A DNA stretch of 64,000 nucleotides, from the NCBI GenBank assembly GCA_041689365.1, contig JBDNGJ010000092.1:10206-74205 (forward strand), read 5' to 3'. Position numbers and translations under genes: made by a program. Numbering within the stretch: the first letter of the stretch is position 1; every line of letters starts with the position of its first letter. This stretch comes from Lentibacillus sp041689365 (lineage in GTDB: Bacteria > Bacillota > Bacilli > Bacillales > Amphibacillaceae). Shown piece after piece: positions 1-8,639 of the stretch. A model generated the notes under the pieces. That model was given only the letters and a program-made list of their open reading frames with translations, did not search any database and was not told the origin of the DNA.

Positions 1-7
1 CAAATTG

Positions 8-49
8 AACGGACAGTTTTTTCCTAAATCATTAGGATAACTGTCCGTT
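8..49 (-). terminator. Probable terminator after spoIIIE
   Basis: An 11-bp inverted repeat (AACGGACAGTT, 8-18, with AACTGTCCGTT, 39-49) encloses a smaller CCTAA/TTAGG pair. It lies directly downstream of the spoIIIE stop codon on the minus strand. The run after the stem is only moderately U-rich, so it may be a weak or bidirectional terminator. Confidence 0.6.
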
Positions 50-57
50 ACAGGTTA

Positions 58-2331
58 TTATGAAGACCTTTCCTCGGTTTGTGAAACTAGTACAGTTCGT
101 GGTTTGCTGCCTTCATAAGGACCAACTATGCCCCTGTCTTCCATCGCATCAATTAATCGCGCGGCCCGTGTATAGCCAATTCGGAATCTGCGTTGAAGCA
201 TTGAGACACTAGCACTCTGCATTTCTGTTATAAGTGTTACAGCATCGTCATATAAGTCATCATCAACATCCGATGTTACTTCACTAGTTTCCTCCGGTAT
301 CATCTCTTCCTGATATTTTGCCTTCTGCTGTTCAATACTGTGATCAACAATTCGTTCAACCTCTTCATCAGATAAAAAGGCACCTTGAACTCTGGTTGGT
401 CTCGAGGATCCTACGGGCATGAACAGCATGTCACCACGGCCCAAAAGTTTCTCAGCACCACCCGAGTCCAGAATTGTACGTGAGTCAGTTTGTGATGACA
501 CACTGAAGGCAATTCTTGATGGAATGTTGGCTTTGATAACCCCAGTAATAACATCAACTGATGGGCGTTGAGTGGCTAATATGAGGTGAATACCTGCTGC
601 TCTTGCCATCTGTGCTAACCTGGTAATGGCATCCTCTACATCGTTTGATGCGACCATCATTAGATCTGCGAGCTCGTCCACTAATACGACAATATATGGT
701 AGATTAGGCTGCTTTTCTTCTGATGTCTGATTGTATTTGCGAATATATTCATTATAGCCCTCAATGTTACGTGTCCCCGTATCAGAAAATAATTCATACC
801 TTCTTTCCATTTCAGCAACCACTTTTTTCAGTGCCCGGGACGCCTTTTTAGGGTCTGTAACAACAGGGGCTAGTAAATGCGGGATCCCATTATAGACATT
901 AAGTTCCACTTTCTTAGGGTCAATCATCATCATTTTTACTTCATGCGGTTTTGCACGCATTAAAATTGTCGTAATGATTCCATTTACACAAACACTCTTA
1001 CCACTTCCTGTTGCACCTGCGATAAGCAAGTGAGGCATTTTATTTAATTCAGCCATAACCGATTCCCCTGAAATGTCTCTGCCTAGTGCAAATAATAGTT
1101 TCGATGTTTTATTGTTCAGTGTACTATCCAGCACTTCTCTTAATGAAACCATTGCTATTTCCTGGTTAGGAACTTCAATTCCTACAGCTGACTTTCCTGG
1201 TATCGGCGCCTCTATCCGAATATCTTTAGCTGCTAATGCCAATGCAAGATCATCATGCAGGTTAACAATCTTACTAACCTTTACACCTGCATCAGGGTAT
1301 ACTTCATATTTCGTAACAGCAGGGCCTACATGCACCTTAGTAACCCTTGCTTTCACACCAAAACTATTAAAAGTCCGTTCCAGTTTCTTAACAGTAGCCT
1401 GAATATGTGACTTTTCGTGCTGCTGTGAATTTTGTGATGGCTCGACTAACAAATTTGGTGAAGGTAATATATACTCATAATTTTCAGTTTCTGTCATTGG
1501 TAACGGGTTTTCATTCTCTGTATCCTTATTACCCTCGTCGGATTCAACCTCCCCCTCATCAACGACAGGTTTAGTTGATTCATTTGGATCAAAAGAATAT
1601 GCAATATCAGTAAAATCCTCAATCACTGGTTCATCTTTACTAGTATCCGTTTCGAGAACAGGATTCATTTCATAGATTTCCTCACCACTATCAATTTGCT
1701 TATTAACACGTGATTCCTTCCATTTGCCTTTAATAGATTTAATAGTTTCAGATATTTGTTTCATCCGTTTAGAAAAGAAGTCGCCAAACGAAAATTCTGT
1801 GATAAAAATAAAACCAACAATGATTGAAAATAATGCAACAATCTTTGCACCTACGGATGAAAATAAGAAATAACAAAACGCAAAAAGAATTGCTCCAGTC
1901 ATCCCACCACCTGTTTGCGTGGAAGAAATACTCCCATCTATGTAAGCAAAGAAATTGGTCCATGTTGACTTAATAATTGACGTATCCTCTGAAACCATTA
2001 GCAACCTTTCATATGTCTGAATGTGCGTGATGAGTAACACACCAACAAAAATAATATAAAATCCTATCAATTTTTTATTCGTGAAATTCGGATAGCGTCT
2101 TTTAACCATCAGTATTATTCCAGTAATTAATAAGAAGATTGAAGCTATAAAATACCAGATCCCCAGAAAGAAACGAAAAATATATTCAAGGCCACCCGGA
2201 ATTGCTCCATCACTAATAGCACTAGCTCCGCTTCCAAATATAGCTAGAAATATAAAGAGTAATCCTAATAATTCATATTTCACTTGTTTCTTTAACTGAT
2301 TTTTCTTTTTTCTTCTCTTTTTCTTTGCCAA
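58..2331 (-). CDS. spoIIIE: DNA translocase SpoIIIE (FtsK/SpoIIIE family)
   Basis: Membrane-anchored ATP-driven DNA pump that moves the chromosome into the forespore across the closing septum. The N-terminal ~180 residues contain four hydrophobic segments, followed by an acidic low-complexity linker. A RecA-like motor follows, with Walker A GATGSGKS near residue 440 and Walker B-like VVLVDELAD near 550. A C-terminal winged-helix gamma domain (about the last 65 residues, with the RRFRIGYTRAARLID motif) reads SRS sequences. The length (757 aa) is normal for the family. I chose the TTG at 2331 because an AGAGGTGAT ribosome site lies six bases before it; the in-frame GTG at 2340 is part of that site. 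It is last in the tepA-ylzJ-spoIIIE group, as in B. subtilis. Confidence 0.95.
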   Translation of the reverse strand: MAKKKRRKKKNQLKKQVKYELLGLLFIFLAIFGSGASAISDGAIPGGLEYIFRFFLGIWYFIASIFLLITGIILMVKRRYPNFTNKKLIGFYIIFVGVLLITHIQTYERLLMVSEDTSIIKSTWTNFFAYIDGSISSTQTGGGMTGAILFAFCYFLFSSVGAKIVALFSIIVGFIFITEFSFGDFFSKRMKQISETIKSIKGKWKESRVNKQIDSGEEIYEMNPVLETDTSKDEPVIEDFTDIAYSFDPNESTKPVVDEGEVESDEGNKDTENENPLPMTETENYEYILPSPNLLVEPSQNSQQHEKSHIQATVKKLERTFNSFGVKARVTKVHVGPAVTKYEVYPDAGVKVSKIVNLHDDLALALAAKDIRIEAPIPGKSAVGIEVPNQEIAMVSLREVLDSTLNNKTSKLLFALGRDISGESVMAELNKMPHLLIAGATGSGKSVCVNGIITTILMRAKPHEVKMMMIDPKKVELNVYNGIPHLLAPVVTDPKKASRALKKVVAEMERRYELFSDTGTRNIEGYNEYIRKYNQTSEEKQPNLPYIVVLVDELADLMMVASNDVEDAITRLAQMARAAGIHLILATQRPSVDVITGVIKANIPSRIAFSVSSQTDSRTILDSGGAEKLLGRGDMLFMPVGSSRPTRVQGAFLSDEEVERIVDHSIEQQKAKYQEEMIPEETSEVTSDVDDDLYDDAVTLITEMQSASVSMLQRRFRIGYTRAARLIDAMEDRGIVGPYEGSKPRTVLVSQTEERSS

Positions 2332-2381
2332 AGTTATCACCTCTATTACATCTAGCAGTCAGTCAAAACAATTGAATAGCA

Positions 2382-2409
2382 AACCCCTGCCGTTTGTTAG
2401 GCAAGGGTT
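2382..2409 (-). terminator. Hairpin between ylzJ and spoIIIE
   Basis: On the minus strand AACCCTTGCC pairs with GGCAGGGGTT (one G-U) around an 8-base loop, followed by a short U-rich stretch. It is probably a full or partial terminator after ylzJ. The same arm sequence recurs in the hairpin before rimP (20701-20725) and, in part, after rseP. Confidence 0.6.
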
Positions 2410-2453
2410 AATTAATTCCATTATAGCACAGATTTTTTCTGATAGCTTACAGA

Positions 2454-2657
2454 TTACCGTAAAATAGTTCCAGGGTTGTAGTCACTATTCATAAAGTCCT
2501 GAGGGTCCGTAGATAATAATTGTAATAATTGATAACTTCCATCTTCTACCTGTTCTACAAATAACTCTTTTCCTTGATAGGATACACAATGACGATTGGA
2601 GAAATCCTTTTCGGAAGATGGAAAAATATCTGTTTCAGATAAAGGTGTATATAACAT
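2454..2657 (-). CDS. ylzJ: YlzJ-like small protein
   Basis: 67-residue protein of unknown function. I recognise it by its position between tepA and spoIIIE, by its size, and by the opening MLYTPL, which resembles the start of B. subtilis YlzJ. No membrane segment or known catalytic motif is visible. Its ATG overlaps the tepA stop by one base (TAATG), so it is probably translated by coupling with tepA. Family assignment is fairly safe; function is unknown. Confidence 0.75.
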   Translation of the reverse strand: MLYTPLSETDIFPSSEKDFSNRHCVSYQGKELFVEQVEDGSYQLLQLLSTDPQDFMNSDYNPGTILR

Positions 2658-3391
2658 TATTGAATCACCTGATCTTCCGATTGTTTATTATTATTAATCA
2701 TTTCATTTACTTTTTTCATGGCTTCATTTACTCCTCCTACTGCATCTATCAGTCCATATTCAACAGCATCATCCCCTATAACATTTGTTCCGATATCCCT
2801 TGTCAGGTTACCTTTAGCAAACATTAACTCCTTAAATTTTTCTTCTTTAATATTAGAATGCTGGGTAACAAAGTTTATAACTCGATCCTGCATTTTATCC
2901 ATATATTCAAACGTCTGAGGTACACCAATCACTAATCCGGTTAACCGAATTGGATGAATAGTCATTGTTGCAGTGGGTACGACAAATGAATAATCTGTGG
3001 CAACTGCAATTGGTACACCTATCGAATGGCCTCCACCTAATACAATAGACACTGTGGGCTTGGAAATCGATGCAATCATTTCTGACAGTGCAAGACCTGC
3101 TTCCACATCACCACCAACTGTGTTTAATAACACAACAAGCCCTTCAATTTTAGGGTTTTGTTCAATTGCAATAAGTTGGGGTAATAAGTGTTCATATTTT
3201 GTTGTTTTATTTTGTGGAGGCAATTGTACATGTCCTTCAACCTGACCGATGATAGATAAAACATGAACATTGGAGTCTGGTGCTTGCGGGACATTAGATT
3301 GACCTAACTGTTGAATTTTTTGTACTAATGATGATGGATTTGATTGATCTCCTTGATTCTGATCATCCTTTTTAGATGGTTCTTTTTCCAT
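2657..3391 (-). CDS. tepA: ClpP-like serine protease TepA (translocation-enhancing protein)
   Basis: Cytoplasmic ClpP/crotonase-fold peptidase. In B. subtilis TepA (YmfB) is linked to efficient protein secretion and to sporulation. The N-terminal ~45 residues are polar and probably disordered. The ClpP-like core has the strand-turn LLNTVGGDVEAGLALSEMI, the candidate nucleophile in GGGHSIGVPIA (Ser near residue 122) and a following HPIRLTG segment near residue 145. At 244 aa it has the usual length. It follows the dapA terminator, so it needs its own promoter in 3392-3470; I found no convincing one. In B. subtilis rnjB lies just upstream of tepA; here it is absent. Confidence 0.9.
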   Translation of the reverse strand: MEKEPSKKDDQNQGDQSNPSSLVQKIQQLGQSNVPQAPDSNVHVLSIIGQVEGHVQLPPQNKTTKYEHLLPQLIAIEQNPKIEGLVVLLNTVGGDVEAGLALSEMIASISKPTVSIVLGGGHSIGVPIAVATDYSFVVPTATMTIHPIRLTGLVIGVPQTFEYMDKMQDRVINFVTQHSNIKEEKFKELMFAKGNLTRDIGTNVIGDDAVEYGLIDAVGGVNEAMKKVNEMINNNKQSEDQVIQ

Positions 3392-3470
3392 GTCAAGACA
3401 CTCCCTTTTTCTATGTTCAATACGTATAAAGTTAGTATGAACGAAGAGGAAGGTTATAATACAAACAATA

Positions 3471-3499
3471 AAAAAATATCGGCATAGCTGCCGATATTT
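3471..3499 (-). terminator. Intrinsic terminator after dapA
   Basis: A perfect 11-bp stem (AAATATCGGCA with TGCCGATATTT, 4-base loop) abuts the dapA stop codon. On the minus strand it is followed by a run of U. This is a strong end for the spoVF-asd-dapG-dapA transcript. Confidence 0.9.
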
Positions 3500-4366
3500 T
3501 TAGTAGTGAACTAATTTTTTTAACGTATTTTCTTCTTCTTCTGTAAGTGGTACTAAAGGTAAACGAACACCACCAACATCAATCCCTTTCATTTTTAAAG
3601 CTGCTTTTACAGGTGTTGGCGATGGTGCTGCAAATAATCCGTTCATAATCGGTAATAATTTACGATGTAATGATGCAGCGTTCTCTACATCACCTGATTG
3701 ATATGCAGTAACCATACTTTGCATTTCATTTCCGATGACGTGGGAAGCAACCGAGACAACGCCATCTGCTCCAATTGCAAGCATAGGCAATGTTATTGCG
3801 TCTTCCCCACAATATACACTGAAGTTATCAGGTGTCCCTTCAATAACATTTGATGTCAAATCAAGATCACCACTAGCTTCTTTTACTGACACAATATTTT
3901 CTATTTCACTCAAACGAATGATCGTATCAGCACTCATTTTTATAACAGAACGACCAGGTATATTATACATCATAACTGGTAGTTCTGTTTCTTTTGCAAT
4001 TGCAGCAAAATGCTCGTAAAGCCCTTGTTGATTTGGTTTATTATAATATGGTGTAACAAGCATTATAGCGTCTACTCCAACCGCTTCCGCTTCTTTTGTT
4101 AGCATGACCGCTGACGCTGTGTTATTACTGCCTGCACCTGCTATAACAGGGACTCGTTTATTTACTTTCTCTACAACATGCTTAAAGAGAGATACCTTCT
4201 CTTCTGCTGTTAATGTTGGCGATTCTCCAGTCGTACCTGCTATAACCAGACCTTCACTGCCATTCTCCAATAAATATTCAATCAATTTTGTAGTCTGATC
4301 GAAATCAACGTTTCCACTATTATCAAGTGGTGTTACCATTGCTGTTAAAACTTTGCCAAACTTCAT
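3500..4366 (-). CDS. dapA: 4-hydroxy-tetrahydrodipicolinate synthase
   Basis: Condenses pyruvate with aspartate semialdehyde, the first step of the lysine/DAP branch. It supplies the precursor that SpoVFA/SpoVFB oxidise to dipicolinic acid. A class I aldolase TIM barrel of 288 aa, it shows the family residues: Thr45-Thr46 in AGTTGES, Tyr134 and Arg139 in MMYNIPGRS, and the Schiff-base Lys162 in VSVKEASGD. The ATG follows a GAGGTAGGTG ribosome site. It is last in the spoVFA-spoVFB-asd-dapG-dapA group and is closed by a strong terminator. The arrangement matches B. subtilis and ties it to sporulation as well as cell-wall precursor supply. Confidence 0.96.
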   Translation of the reverse strand: MKFGKVLTAMVTPLDNSGNVDFDQTTKLIEYLLENGSEGLVIAGTTGESPTLTAEEKVSLFKHVVEKVNKRVPVIAGAGSNNTASAVMLTKEAEAVGVDAIMLVTPYYNKPNQQGLYEHFAAIAKETELPVMMYNIPGRSVIKMSADTIIRLSEIENIVSVKEASGDLDLTSNVIEGTPDNFSVYCGEDAITLPMLAIGADGVVSVASHVIGNEMQSMVTAYQSGDVENAASLHRKLLPIMNGLFAAPSPTPVKAALKMKGIDVGGVRLPLVPLTEEEENTLKKLVHY

Positions 4367-4393
4367 GTTAGTACACCTACCTCTTTTTATACC

Positions 4394-5620
4394 TTATACC
4401 GCATTAACACCGCTTAGTTCAAAAGCATCATGTAATGCATTAACAGCAATATTTAAATCTTTTTCGTGAATAAGAACCCAAATAGTTGTGTGACTGTCTG
4501 CTGATTGTAATATTTGTACACCGGCATTCGTCAATGACTGAACTATTCTTGAAGCAACGCCAGGAACCCCTGTCATACCAGCGCCAACTGCGGACACCTT
4601 TGCACAATTCTCTGTTATTTCAGGCTGAAAACCTAATGTCTCCAAGATATGCACAGCTTTTTCTGTATGTGCATTTGGAACTGTATATATTACCCCTGTT
4701 GGCGAAATATTAATAAAATCAACTGAGATTCCAGCCTCAGCCATTGCTTTAAATACTTCAGACTGTAACCGATGTGCCTCTTCTTTAGTTTGTACTTTAA
4801 TTTGGCTTATAGACGAAATATGAGCAATTCCAGTAATTAACCGGTCTGGTATATCTCTGTCTAATTCCTGCACTCTGGATGCAGTAACCAACGTTCCTTC
4901 TTCCTGTAAGTAAGTCGATCTTACACGCATTGGAATCTTTGACTGCATCGCAATTTCAACAGCACGCGGGTGAATAACTTTTGCTCCCTGATATGCTAAA
5001 TTACATATTTCAGTATACGTAACGATATCCAGGGGTCGAGCCGAAGAAACAACTCGAGGATCGGCAGTCATAACTCCGTTAACATCGGTGAAAATTTCAA
5101 TACTGTCCGCTTGCAGTGCGGCACCTAAGGCAGCAGCTGTTGTATCACTGCCACCTCGGCCAATAGTCGTTATTTCACCAGTAGATGTTTGTCCTTGAAA
5201 CCCAGCTACAACTACTACATCATGCTGTTCAAATTCCTTAAGGATTCGCTCTGTTCTTACCTCTTTAATCTTTGCTCTGTTATGATCTTCGTTCGTAATA
5301 AATCCGGCTTGTGCTCCAGTTAAAGCTGAAGCACTTATATGATTTTTTTGAAGTTCATTTGACAGAACAACAGAAGCAATCGTTTCACCACAGGACATTA
5401 ATAAATCAAGTTCCCTATCTGAATTATGGTTTGAAGGAAAACCTATTAAATCTAGTAATGTATCTGTAGCATATGGATCGGGTTTTCGTCCCAATGCAGA
5501 TACAACAACAACTATTTTATAATTTTTAATTAGAGCGTTTTTAATATGTTTTATGACATGATTTCTATTTTCTTCGGTTTGTACCGAAGTACCACCAAAT
5601 TTTTGTACTAATACCTGCAT
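4394..5620 (-). CDS. dapG: Aspartate kinase I (diaminopimelate-sensitive type)
   Basis: Phosphorylates aspartate at the start of the aspartate-family pathway. The kinase domain opens with KFGGTSV at residues 7-13. Two ACT regulatory domains fill roughly residues 265-400. The length (408 aa) fits the monofunctional DapG type rather than the lysC alpha/beta type. The ATG follows AGAGGTGAAATA. It lies between asd and dapA in the B. subtilis order, so feedback by meso-DAP is expected from the family, not shown by the sequence. Confidence 0.95.
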   Translation of the reverse strand: MQVLVQKFGGTSVQTEENRNHVIKHIKNALIKNYKIVVVVSALGRKPDPYATDTLLDLIGFPSNHNSDRELDLLMSCGETIASVVLSNELQKNHISASALTGAQAGFITNEDHNRAKIKEVRTERILKEFEQHDVVVVAGFQGQTSTGEITTIGRGGSDTTAAALGAALQADSIEIFTDVNGVMTADPRVVSSARPLDIVTYTEICNLAYQGAKVIHPRAVEIAMQSKIPMRVRSTYLQEEGTLVTASRVQELDRDIPDRLITGIAHISSISQIKVQTKEEAHRLQSEVFKAMAEAGISVDFINISPTGVIYTVPNAHTEKAVHILETLGFQPEITENCAKVSAVGAGMTGVPGVASRIVQSLTNAGVQILQSADSHTTIWVLIHEKDLNIAVNALHDAFELSGVNAV

Positions 5621-5635
5621 TATTTCACCTCTAAA

Positions 5636-6682
5636 TTATAGCCAGTTATTTTTTATCAACCGATCAGCAATTTGAATCGTGTTCCATGCAGCACCTTTTA
5701 CAAGGTTATCCGATACAACCCATAAATGGAATCCTTTATTATTATCCAAATCTCTCCGGACACGGCCTACAAATACTTCTTCTCTGTTTGACGCACTTAA
5801 TGGGGTTGGATATGTTTGTGTACTTGGGTCATCTTCAAGAATAACCCCTTCTGCATCCCTTAGTACGTTCCAAATATCTTCTACTGTTAAACCTTCTTTT
5901 TCAACATCGACATAAACACTTTCAGCATGTGATGTAAAAAGAGGAAGCCGAACACATGTTGCTGCTACAGGTAAATTTGGTGCATGCATAATCTTCTTGG
6001 TTTCATTAATCATTTTCATTTCTTCAAATGTATAACCATTTTCCTGAAATACATCTATTTGCGGAAGTGCATTAAATGCAATTGGATAATGCTTTTCATC
6101 ACCCTTTACAGGTAATAGCTCAGCTGTCATATCTTCTTTATTTAAATATTGTTTTGTCTGATTTTCCAATTCATTACATGCCTCATTGCCGGCTCCGGAA
6201 ACCGCCTGATATGTTGAGACAATTACTCGAGATATGCCGAATGCTTCCTGAATTGGTTTTAAGGCAGCCACCATTTGAATAGTTGAACAGTTTGGATTTG
6301 CAATAATTCCTTTATGTGATTGAATATCTTCTTCATTTACTTCAGGTACTACTAGAGGAACTTCATTATCCATTCTGTACGCACTTGTATTATCAACTAC
6401 TACTGCTCCATGTTTTACTGCCTCTGGTGCTAGTTGTTTAGAGACAGAACCGCCAGCTGAAAATAAAGCAATGTCTACGCCAGCAAAACTGTCTGGTGTA
6501 GCTTCTTCTACTGTTATTTCCTTATTTTTAAACAATACCTTTGTGCCTGCTGACCGCTTTGATGATAAAAGCTTCAGCTCATTTATTGGAAAATTCTTTT
6601 GCTCAAGTATTTGAGTGATTTTTTGGCCGACTGCACCAGTTGCACCTACTACTGCAATATTATATGCTGTTTTCCTTGTCAT
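5636..6682 (-). CDS. asd: Aspartate-semialdehyde dehydrogenase
   Basis: NADPH-dependent reduction of aspartyl phosphate to aspartate semialdehyde, shared by the lysine, threonine, methionine and DPA pathways. The N-terminal Rossmann motif GATGAVG is at residues 13-19. The active-site Cys lies in NPNCSTIQM near residue 131. It is 348 aa, normal for Gram-positive Asd. The ATG follows GTGAGGTGTCATTACA. It lies 32 bases after spoVFB and 15 bases before dapG, so it is probably co-transcribed from the spoVF promoter and perhaps from an additional vegetative one. Confidence 0.95.
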   Translation of the reverse strand: MTRKTAYNIAVVGATGAVGQKITQILEQKNFPINELKLLSSKRSAGTKVLFKNKEITVEEATPDSFAGVDIALFSAGGSVSKQLAPEAVKHGAVVVDNTSAYRMDNEVPLVVPEVNEEDIQSHKGIIANPNCSTIQMVAALKPIQEAFGISRVIVSTYQAVSGAGNEACNELENQTKQYLNKEDMTAELLPVKGDEKHYPIAFNALPQIDVFQENGYTFEEMKMINETKKIMHAPNLPVAATCVRLPLFTSHAESVYVDVEKEGLTVEDIWNVLRDAEGVILEDDPSTQTYPTPLSASNREEVFVGRVRRDLDNNKGFHLWVVSDNLVKGAAWNTIQIADRLIKNNWL

Positions 6683-6714
6683 TGTAATGACACCTCACTA
6701 TAATAAGATTATAT

Positions 6715-7320
6715 TTATTTTACCATATTATCATACTCATGAGGTATAATTACAGGTTGAAGTTGTTTATGCTGCATCGCATGTTCAACCGTATCAAGTA
6801 AATAATCCATGTCTGCAACCAATGAATTCGGTTTTTTAACTGGATCGTCCTGGCCATAAGGAATAAAATAAATAAATTTACTGGCCATTAATCGCATTAA
6901 ATTTACCCCATTTAGCCCAAGAGCATCATTAGTCGCTATTCCAAGTACCACTGGACTCTGATTACGCATTGTTGCTTTTGCAGCCATTAATACCGGGGAG
7001 TCAGTTAAGGCATTTGCCATCTTGCTTAATGAATTTCCGGTTAGTGGAGCAATCACCATACAATCCAGAGGTAATTTCGGTCCCAAGGGTTCCGCCTCAG
7101 GCATTGTTGTGATTACACTTTTACCTGTAATAGATTCTATTTTCCTAACATGATCCTCTGCTTTGCCAAACTTGGTGTCTGTGGTTCTGACAGTATACGT
7201 TACAATTGGTATTACATCTGCTCCAGCTTCAACCAGACGCTCTAGTTGGGGAAACACCTTATCATACGTACAGTGTGAGGCAGTAACTCCAAATCCAATT
7301 CTTTTTCCCTCTAATGACAT
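6715..7320 (-). CDS. spoVFB: Dipicolinate synthase subunit B
   Basis: Flavoprotein-fold subunit of the DPA synthase that acts in the mother cell late in sporulation. It has the flavoprotein-like GKRIGFGVTASHCTYD opening and the PLTGNSLSKMANALTDSPV segment expected for this family. 201 aa, normal length. It overlaps the spoVFA stop by one base (TAATG) and has a strong GAGGAGG ribosome site, so the two subunits are made together. Confidence 0.95.
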   Translation of the reverse strand: MSLEGKRIGFGVTASHCTYDKVFPQLERLVEAGADVIPIVTYTVRTTDTKFGKAEDHVRKIESITGKSVITTMPEAEPLGPKLPLDCMVIAPLTGNSLSKMANALTDSPVLMAAKATMRNQSPVVLGIATNDALGLNGVNLMRLMASKFIYFIPYGQDDPVKKPNSLVADMDYLLDTVEHAMQHKQLQPVIIPHEYDNMVK

Positions 7321-8204
7321 TATATACGTTCCTCCTCATTAGTTAAAAATTGCTTGATAACATCAGCCAGAATTTTGCCTGCAGTTTTCGGTGCAACTAT
7401 ACCCGGCAGGCTTCTGGCTAATATCGCCTTAATACCACGCTGGTCTGCATAATCAAAATCAGTACCACCAGGCTTTGAAGCAAGATCAATAATAAATGCA
7501 TGTGACGGAAGCTGTTGAATCGATTCTTTTTTAACTACTTTCGCCGGGATTGTATTAATTAATAAGTCGCAATTACTTGTATGCTCATGTAACTTATCAA
7601 ATGGGATAGCTATATGCCCCATCTCGGTTATTCTGGCTAAATCCATTATACTTCTGGCACACACAGAAACCTTCGCTCCAAGAGCCGAGAATTTATTTGC
7701 TACTGTATTGCCAACTCTGCCAAACCCTACAACGATTACACGTGACGAGTGTATTGTGTAGTCTGTATGCTCTATTGCCATCATAATTGTACCTTCTGCA
7801 GTTGGAATCGAGTTGTAGATGGCCACATCATCCCTGTTAAATAATGGTATTAGGGAAACATGAAGCTGATCGGTAACAGATGTTAAAAAGTCGTTTGTTA
7901 TACCAGTAAACACAATTGATGATTCTTTTAATTTAGCAAACCACTGTTTTGTTAATTGGATTTCCTGATCGGAAAATACTGTCTCCACATACCCTTCACT
8001 ATTTGTTCCAGTAATTGGCAGAATAACTGCATCTAACTTTTCCTGCTCCAATTCACCAAAATCCACCTGTTTCAACCCTGTGAACCCCTGTTCTAACTTA
8101 TCGAATCCAACTAAAAAGATGGTAGTATCAGGCAGTGTCTGCAATTGTCGTATTAATTCCAGGTAACGTGCATCTCCGCCTATAACAGCGATCAATTGAC
8201 TCAT
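7320..8204 (-). CDS. spoVFA: Dipicolinate synthase subunit A
   Basis: Dehydrogenase-like subunit of DPA synthase, converting dihydrodipicolinate to dipicolinic acid. It has an N-terminal domain starting MSQLIAVIGGDARYLEL and a central NAD(P)-binding Rossmann motif VVGFGRVGNTVANKF near residues 168-182. 294 aa, the usual length. It is first in the operon, directly behind a sigma-K type promoter (8252-8280). Genes needed to make the substrate (asd, dapG, dapA) follow, so one transcript can supply the whole DPA branch. Confidence 0.95.
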   Translation of the reverse strand: MSQLIAVIGGDARYLELIRQLQTLPDTTIFLVGFDKLEQGFTGLKQVDFGELEQEKLDAVILPITGTNSEGYVETVFSDQEIQLTKQWFAKLKESSIVFTGITNDFLTSVTDQLHVSLIPLFNRDDVAIYNSIPTAEGTIMMAIEHTDYTIHSSRVIVVGFGRVGNTVANKFSALGAKVSVCARSIMDLARITEMGHIAIPFDKLHEHTSNCDLLINTIPAKVVKKESIQQLPSHAFIIDLASKPGGTDFDYADQRGIKAILARSLPGIVAPKTAGKILADVIKQFLTNEEERI

Positions 8205-8251
8205 CGTTTAAAAACCCCTCCAGACATACTTTCACTAAATTCATTTCCTTA

Positions 8252-8280
8252 TAGCTTATGTGCATATCATGGGTTAGTGA
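8252..8280 (-). promoter_or_regulatory. Sigma-K type promoter for spoVFA
   Basis: Minus-strand -35 core AC at 8278-8277, a 16-base spacer, and -10 CATAAGCTA at 8260-8252. This fits the known sigma-K consensus (AC, N16-17, CATAnnnTA) at every defined base. It lies between the ymxH terminator and spoVFA, and spoVF is known to be sigma-K controlled in B. subtilis. Confidence 0.8.
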
Positions 8281-8291
8281 TTAGATGAAAC

Positions 8292-8329
8292 AAAAAAAAG
8301 GCCAGTATCATAAAAATGACACTAGCCTT
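8292..8329 (-). terminator. Intrinsic terminator after ymxH
   Basis: Thirteen-base arms (8298-8310 with 8317-8329) pair on the minus strand through two G-U wobbles around a 6-base loop, then run into eight U residues. It separates the pnp-ylxY-mlpA-ymxH side from spoVF. Confidence 0.88.
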
Positions 8330-8344
8330 CCTCGTGGTTACTCT

Positions 8345-8578
8345 TTAATCGATTTCAATCATGATCATATCTTCGCCAATTTTTTTAATTGAGCTCCATC
8401 TGATTTTTGTCTCTTCGCCTTCTTTTTTTAGTCCAAACCATTTATAATTTGGAATAACAAACGATTCAATTTGACCTGTTCTTTCGTTGATTTCAAGATC
8501 TGTTTGACCTAATATACCCAACCGTGATCCATGGTTGACATTAACAATTTCCTTACCGCTAATATCCTTATAGCGCAT
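8345..8578 (-). CDS. ymxH: YlmC/YmxH family PRC-barrel sporulation protein
   Basis: Small 77-residue protein of the YlmC/YmxH family, a PRC-barrel-like beta fold of uncertain molecular role. The sequence starts MRYKDISGKEIVNV and keeps the family segments GSRLGILGQTDLEI and FVIPNYKWFGLKK. The ATG follows a GGGGGCGATGAT ribosome site. It sits between mlpA and spoVFA, as in B. subtilis, and ends in its own terminator. Assignment rests on position, length and family pattern. Confidence 0.88.
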   Translation of the reverse strand: MRYKDISGKEIVNVNHGSRLGILGQTDLEINERTGQIESFVIPNYKWFGLKKEGEETKIRWSSIKKIGEDMIMIEID

Positions 8579-8639
8579 ATCATCGCCCCCATGATTGTCT
8601 AGCTATTAGTATATATATGCCATTTTAGATAATCTATGA

